Below are positions 42,969 through 45,593 of a stretch of 45,593 bases of DNA, one piece after another. A program made the translations under genes and the position numbers. Every line of letters starts with the position of its first letter. Position 1 is the stretch's first letter. The notes beneath the pieces were generated by a model. That model worked only from the letters and a program-made list of their open reading frames with translations. It was not told where the DNA came from and did not search any database. Origin of the DNA: Hyphomonadaceae bacterium UBA1001 (GTDB taxonomy: Bacteria; Pseudomonadota; Alphaproteobacteria; Caulobacterales; Aquidulcibacteraceae). The stretch is taken from contig DBAV01000021.1 of assembly GCA_002291875.1 (NCBI GenBank), forward strand, positions 1 through 45,593. The letters run 5' to 3'.

Positions 42969-43652
42969 ATGACCGCCCGCCGTCCGATTTTGATCGTGGA
43001 CGATGATGTCGACCTGGCCGGCCTGATCGCCGAGGAACTCGAGCGTGAGGCGTTCGAGTCGGCCCATGCGCCCACCGCCGGCGAAGGCATCGCCATGGCG
43101 CGTGACAACAGTTTCGGACTGGTGCTGCTGGATATCGACCTGCCCGACATGGACGGGCGCGAGGCGTGCCGCCAGATGCGCGACGAGGGCGTGCACACGC
43201 CGATCGTCATGCTGACCGGCAAGCTAGCCGAGGATGACGAGGTGCTGGGCCTGGATGCCGGTGCCAACGACTATGTCACCAAGCCGTTCAAGGTGGCGAC
43301 CCTGCTGGCCCGCATTCGCGCGCACCTGCGCAGCCACGAGCAGAGCGAGGAGGCGGTCTTCACCGTCGGCCCCTATGCCTTCCGGCCGTCGATCAAGATG
43401 CTGCTGGACAATGAGGGGCGCAAGGTCCGCCTGACCGAGAAGGAAACCAACATCCTGAAGTATCTCTACCGGGCCGGCCGCAAGGCGGTCCCGCGCGAAG
43501 AGCTGCTCAAGGAGGTGTGGGGCTACAACCCGACGGTCACCACCCACACCCTGGAGACCCACATCTACCGGCTGCGCCAGAAGATCGAGCCGGACCCCGG
43601 CACGGCGCGCCTTCTGGTGACCGAGCCGGGCGGCTATCGCCTCGAACCCTGA
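42969..43652 (+). CDS. OmpR-family response regulator
   Basis: This is a 227-residue two-domain regulator. The receiver has DDD at residues 11-13, the phospho-acceptor Asp55 (LVLLDIDLPDMDG), Thr83 (VMLTGK) and Lys105 (DYVTKPF). The C-terminal winged helix contains RLTEKETNILKYLYRAG and TTHTLETHIYRLRQKIEPD. It is not CtrA: the recognition region differs. GGAGG precedes the ATG. No cognate kinase gene is adjacent. A divergent L,D-transpeptidase suggests an envelope-related regulon, though this is inference. It is followed by tRNA-Gly. Confidence 0.93.
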   Translation: MTARRPILIVDDDVDLAGLIAEELEREAFESAHAPTAGEGIAMARDNSFGLVLLDIDLPDMDGREACRQMRDEGVHTPIVMLTGKLAEDDEVLGLDAGANDYVTKPFKVATLLARIRAHLRSHEQSEEAVFTVGPYAFRPSIKMLLDNEGRKVRLTEKETNILKYLYRAGRKAVPREELLKEVWGYNPTVTTHTLETHIYRLRQKIEPDPGTARLLVTEPGGYRLEP

Positions 43653-43682
43653 GGGTTGATCGCGGGGGCCCGTCGGTACTTC

Positions 43683-43701
43683 CGCCCGCAATGCGCGGGC
43701 G
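43683..43701 (+). other. GC-rich hairpin between the response regulator and tRNA-Gly
   Basis: CGCCCGC (43683-43689) and GCGGGCG (43695-43701) form a seven-base stem with a five-base loop. No T-run follows, so termination is uncertain. Confidence 0.35.
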
Positions 43702-43743
43702 ACTGGATTCGCGCGAGGCGATGGCCTAAACGCCTGCAACCGC

Positions 43744-43818
43744 GCGGGCGTAGTTCAGAGGTAGAACGTCAGCTTCCCAAGCTGAATGTCGGGGGTTCGA
43801 TTCCCCCCGCCCGCTCCA
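43744..43818 (+). tRNA. tRNA-Gly (anticodon CCC)
   Basis: A complete cloverleaf: acceptor stem GCGGGCG/CGCCCGC (43744-43750 and 43808-43814), D stem GTTC/GAAC, anticodon stem TCAGC/GCTGA with loop TTCCCAA (anticodon CCC at 43776-43778), and T stem GGGGG/CCCCC with TTCGATT. Discriminator T is followed by an encoded CCA. Its 3' end faces the recombinase remnant and is the likely integration site of the element to the right. Confidence 0.97.
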
Positions 43819-43856
43819 TGGTCTGCAAGGCTTCACGCCATTGCGCGACAGTCACC

Positions 43857-43877
43857 GTTTACACCCCGGTTTACACC
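43857..43877 (+). repeat. GTTTACACC direct repeats next to the recombinase
   Basis: GTTTACACC occurs at 43857-43865 and again at 43869-43877, twelve bases apart in register. They lie directly 3' of the recombinase stop and 39 bases after the tRNA. They could be recombinase arm-binding sites or part of the attachment region. Confidence 0.4.
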
Positions 43878-44477
43878 TCACGTCCCCTCGGTGTTCCGAC
43901 GGCGTCGTGCCGCCAGCACCGTTACCGGCGCCACATACCGTCCGGGCGCCGAGCTCGCCCCATTCGTCCACCCCATCCGCTCGCGCAGCGCCGGATCGGC
44001 CAGCATCGCCGCCACCTCCTCGGTCGCCCGCGTCCCGCGTAGATCATGCAGCGTCTTGCCGGCTGCAAAGCCCGGATGACGCTCGCGCACTTTCGCCACG
44101 GCGCGCAGCAGCGCATGCGTCAGGCTGTCCGGACGCCAGGGCGCCCCGCGCGAGCTGGTCAGGATCGTCACCGCCCGCCTTGGAAGGCCAGCCATCAGCG
44201 CCTCGAGGTCGGGCCCCACGGGCACAACCTGCCGGGTGCGCCCCCCCGACTTGCCCGTCGGCACCACCAGCGCCCGCAGGGCGTGGTCCCACTGATCCCA
44301 TCGCACCGCACACGCATCGCCCCGCCGCAGGCCCGAGAGCCATACAAAGCGCAGCGCCACACCCGCCTCAGCCGACGCCTGCGCCACCACGGCCTCGACC
44401 TCCCAAGGCTCCCAGACCACCTCGGCCCGTCGCGCCCGATACAGCGTGCCCACATCGGCCAGCGGGTCACGCGCCAT
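43878..44477 (-). pseudogene. Tyrosine recombinase catalytic domain, N-terminus missing
   Basis: About 199 residues match the C-terminal half of phage-type tyrosine recombinases. The catalytic set is readable: Arg in WLSGLRRGDAC, Lys in PTGKSGG, His and Arg in HDLRGTRATE, Trp (rather than the usual His) in ERMGWTNGA, and Tyr in APGRY. VVWEPWEVEAVVAQA and TILTSSRGAPWRPDSL are typical of alphaproteobacterial prophage integrases. Full-length relatives carry a core-binding domain of over 100 residues that is absent; the frame upstream is overlapped by another gene and has no similarity. The start is uncertain (ATG 44477 or GTG 44504). A remnant or a catalytic-domain-only enzyme are both possible. 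Confidence 0.72.
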
Positions 44478-45459
44478 CCATCCGCGCCGGCGGGCGTGCT
44501 TCACCCTGCCCGTCGCGCATCCGGTTGATCCAGAGTCCAGGTTCACGCGCGATGACCGCGGCAAGCTCGCCCTCGGGCAGGGCCAAGCTGCGCTTGTAGT
44601 AGGCCGCCAGGGCCGGCGGCAGATCGGCGCCGCCCGTCGCCCGGGCCTGCAGGAACAGGCGCAGCAGGGTCGAAAGCTGGTCGGTTTTCTGTACCAGCTG
44701 ATAGGCCGATTGTGGCTCGACCCCATAGGGCGGGGCGACCTTCGGCATGCGCACGCCCGCGAACCCCTCGGCCGCCCCGAACCGGCCCTGCGGGAACATG
44801 CCGTCGGGCGGCGCTGCAGCCACCTCGCGCACACTAGCGGCCACCCGCAGCGGATCGGCCCTGGGCGCAATCCCCTGACGCTGCAGCTCGCGATCCAGCA
44901 TGATTTCGCGGATCACATGGAAGGCGTTTCCGGCCAGGTCGGGACGCGAACCAAGATTGCGGTCCAGACGGCTCGCCCCCAGCATCAGCCCATAGGGCTG
45001 CGGATCGGGACCCGAGGCATGGGCCGCGTGGTGGGCCTCGTGCGCCAGGGTATCCATTGTCTCGGCCGCCGGATGGTCCGCGATGGCGTTCCGATCGAGT
45101 TCGATCTGCCCCCTCGGGGCCGAAAGCGGGGCACCCTTGCCCGGAGGCATGTACTGTCCCAAGGCACCGTCAAGCCGTCCCACCGTCACGGGGATGTCCG
45201 CACTCCAGGGCTGGGCCTCCATCATTGCGGGATGATCCAGAATGCTGCGCAACGGCACTCCGGGCCATTCCCCCGGCGAGGGCAATGATCCCGGATCAAA
45301 CCGCCCCGCCTCGGTGGCGTCCACACCGATCGCGCCGCGAGCGTCGGGCGCCGCCATGTAGCCCTGGCCGAGTTCCGCAATGCCGCGATCGAACTCTCCA
45401 ATCGCATCGTCGACCTGCTGGCGCGAGGGCATCCGCATCCGGCCGCCCTGATCCGACAT
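44467..45459 (-). CDS. Prophage-type protein with HEAHH motif, probably 5'-truncated
   Basis: This is a 330-residue protein without a recognised family name. RGQIELDRNAIADHPAAE leads to TLAHEAHHAAHASG, an HExxH zinc-peptidase-like motif at residues 140-144, in the style of domains embedded in large polyvalent phage proteins. The C-terminal half has helical stretches (LVQKTDQLSTLLRLFLQARA). The reading frame stays open upstream of the ATG at 45459 to about 45498 and then meets IS3-like sequence, so the true N-terminus may be lost. It overlaps the recombinase remnant by up to 11 bases. It is probably cargo or a structural-module protein of a degraded prophage. Confidence 0.55.
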   Translation of the reverse strand: MSDQGGRMRMPSRQQVDDAIGEFDRGIAELGQGYMAAPDARGAIGVDATEAGRFDPGSLPSPGEWPGVPLRSILDHPAMMEAQPWSADIPVTVGRLDGALGQYMPPGKGAPLSAPRGQIELDRNAIADHPAAETMDTLAHEAHHAAHASGPDPQPYGLMLGASRLDRNLGSRPDLAGNAFHVIREIMLDRELQRQGIAPRADPLRVAASVREVAAAPPDGMFPQGRFGAAEGFAGVRMPKVAPPYGVEPQSAYQLVQKTDQLSTLLRLFLQARATGGADLPPALAAYYKRSLALPEGELAAVIAREPGLWINRMRDGQGEARPPARMDGA

Positions 45460-45497
45460 GATGTCGGCCGCGCGTGCCGCAGCGTCCGCGTTCCAGC

Positions 45498-45593
45498 CGA
45501 CGCTTCGGCTATCGGCGGCTGTTCATCCTGCTCAGGCGCGAGGGGGAGCCTTCGGGCGGCAAACGCATCCACCGGCTCTACCGCGAAGAGGGG
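45498..45593 (+). mobile_element. IS3-family transposase (OrfB) fragment, cut by the window end
   Basis: In the frame starting at 45498 the translation reads RRFGYRRLFILLRREGEPSG, then GKRIHRLYREEG. This is the conserved region just before the integrase core of IS3-family OrfB proteins (the RFGYRRL ... RLYREEG pattern). Upstream in the same frame the sequence no longer resembles the family and hits a stop at 45459, so the copy seems 5'-truncated at about 45497. It continues beyond the window. Confidence 0.75.

Noticed and set aside
42969..43652. Response regulator as CtrA
   Set aside because: The receiver and winged-helix motifs belong to the general OmpR class, and the recognition-helix region does not read like CtrA.
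43683..43701. GC-rich hairpin as a terminator for the response regulator
   Set aside because: The stem is good but there is no downstream T-run; it is listed only as a hairpin.
1..45593. CRISPR arrays, rRNA genes and riboswitches
   Set aside because: No regularly spaced repeats, no rRNA-like sequence and no recognisable riboswitch core were seen in the intergenic gaps, most of which are shorter than 250 bp.

Overview
This is a very GC-rich alphaproteobacterial chromosome segment covering the replication-origin neighbourhood. The evidence is the gene content (ChpT-type phosphotransferase, HemJ, alphaproteobacterial AddAB, LptE, DUF3576, an NtrZ-like protein) and the gene order: hemJ-hemH-hemE facing ppsR-maf-aroE-coaE-dnaQ, then mnmE-mnmG-rsmG-parA-parB, then holA-lptE-leuS. 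The NtrZ-like protein and a CtrA-like site in the origin region favour a member of the Caulobacterales/Maricaulales side of the class; that placement is inference.

Layout. 1-355: intergenic DNA with a palindrome-like repeat, then a small DUF465 gene (minus). 584-10487: chpT, tsaE, amgK, murU, addB, addA and trxA, mostly overlapping and all plus. 10609-13322: two exported amidohydrolases, the second lacking part of the metal site. 13319-14182: mutM (minus), convergent with them. 14277-18714: ubiE, ubiB, coaBC and a TrpF-like gene (plus). 18722-21286: hemJ, hemH and hemE, transcribed leftward. 21287-21787: a gene-free 501-bp region between hemE and ppsR with many DnaA-box-like motifs, an IHF-like site and a CtrA-like site; this is the best candidate for the chromosomal origin. 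21788-25447: ppsR-maf-aroE-coaE-dnaQ. 25496-28107: quinone oxidoreductase, GDPD lipoprotein and dienelactone hydrolase (minus). 28208-34326: DUF6489 gene, mnmE, mnmG, rsmG, parA and parB, with three perfect 16-bp parS palindromes (one intergenic, two inside rsmG). 34330-39037: holA, lptE, leuS and a DUF3576 lipoprotein (minus). 39257-41771: outer-membrane barrel protein, NtrZ-like protein and YggS (plus). 41794-42862: two mini coiled-coil genes and an L,D-transpeptidase (minus). 42969-43652: OmpR-family response regulator. 43744-43818: tRNA-Gly(CCC).

From the 3' end of the tRNA to the window end the DNA looks horizontally acquired and damaged: a tyrosine-recombinase catalytic domain without its N-terminal half, a prophage-like gene with an HEAHH motif, and a fragment of an IS3-family transposase that appears to cut off the 5' end of that gene.

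Functionally the core combines origin firing and segregation (candidate oriC, parABS), replication (dnaQ, holA), recombination and repair (addAB, mutM), tRNA and rRNA modification (tsaE, mnmE/G, rsmG), cofactors (haem, ubiquinone, CoA) and the envelope (amgK/murU, lptE, L,D-transpeptidase). The most rewarding region is 21.3-34.3 kb, where a candidate oriC with a CtrA-like site and a parS cluster lie within about 11 kb. No wholly new multi-gene system is evident. The less explained items are the tandem amidohydrolases, a G9 tract in addA, and the mosaic element at the right end.
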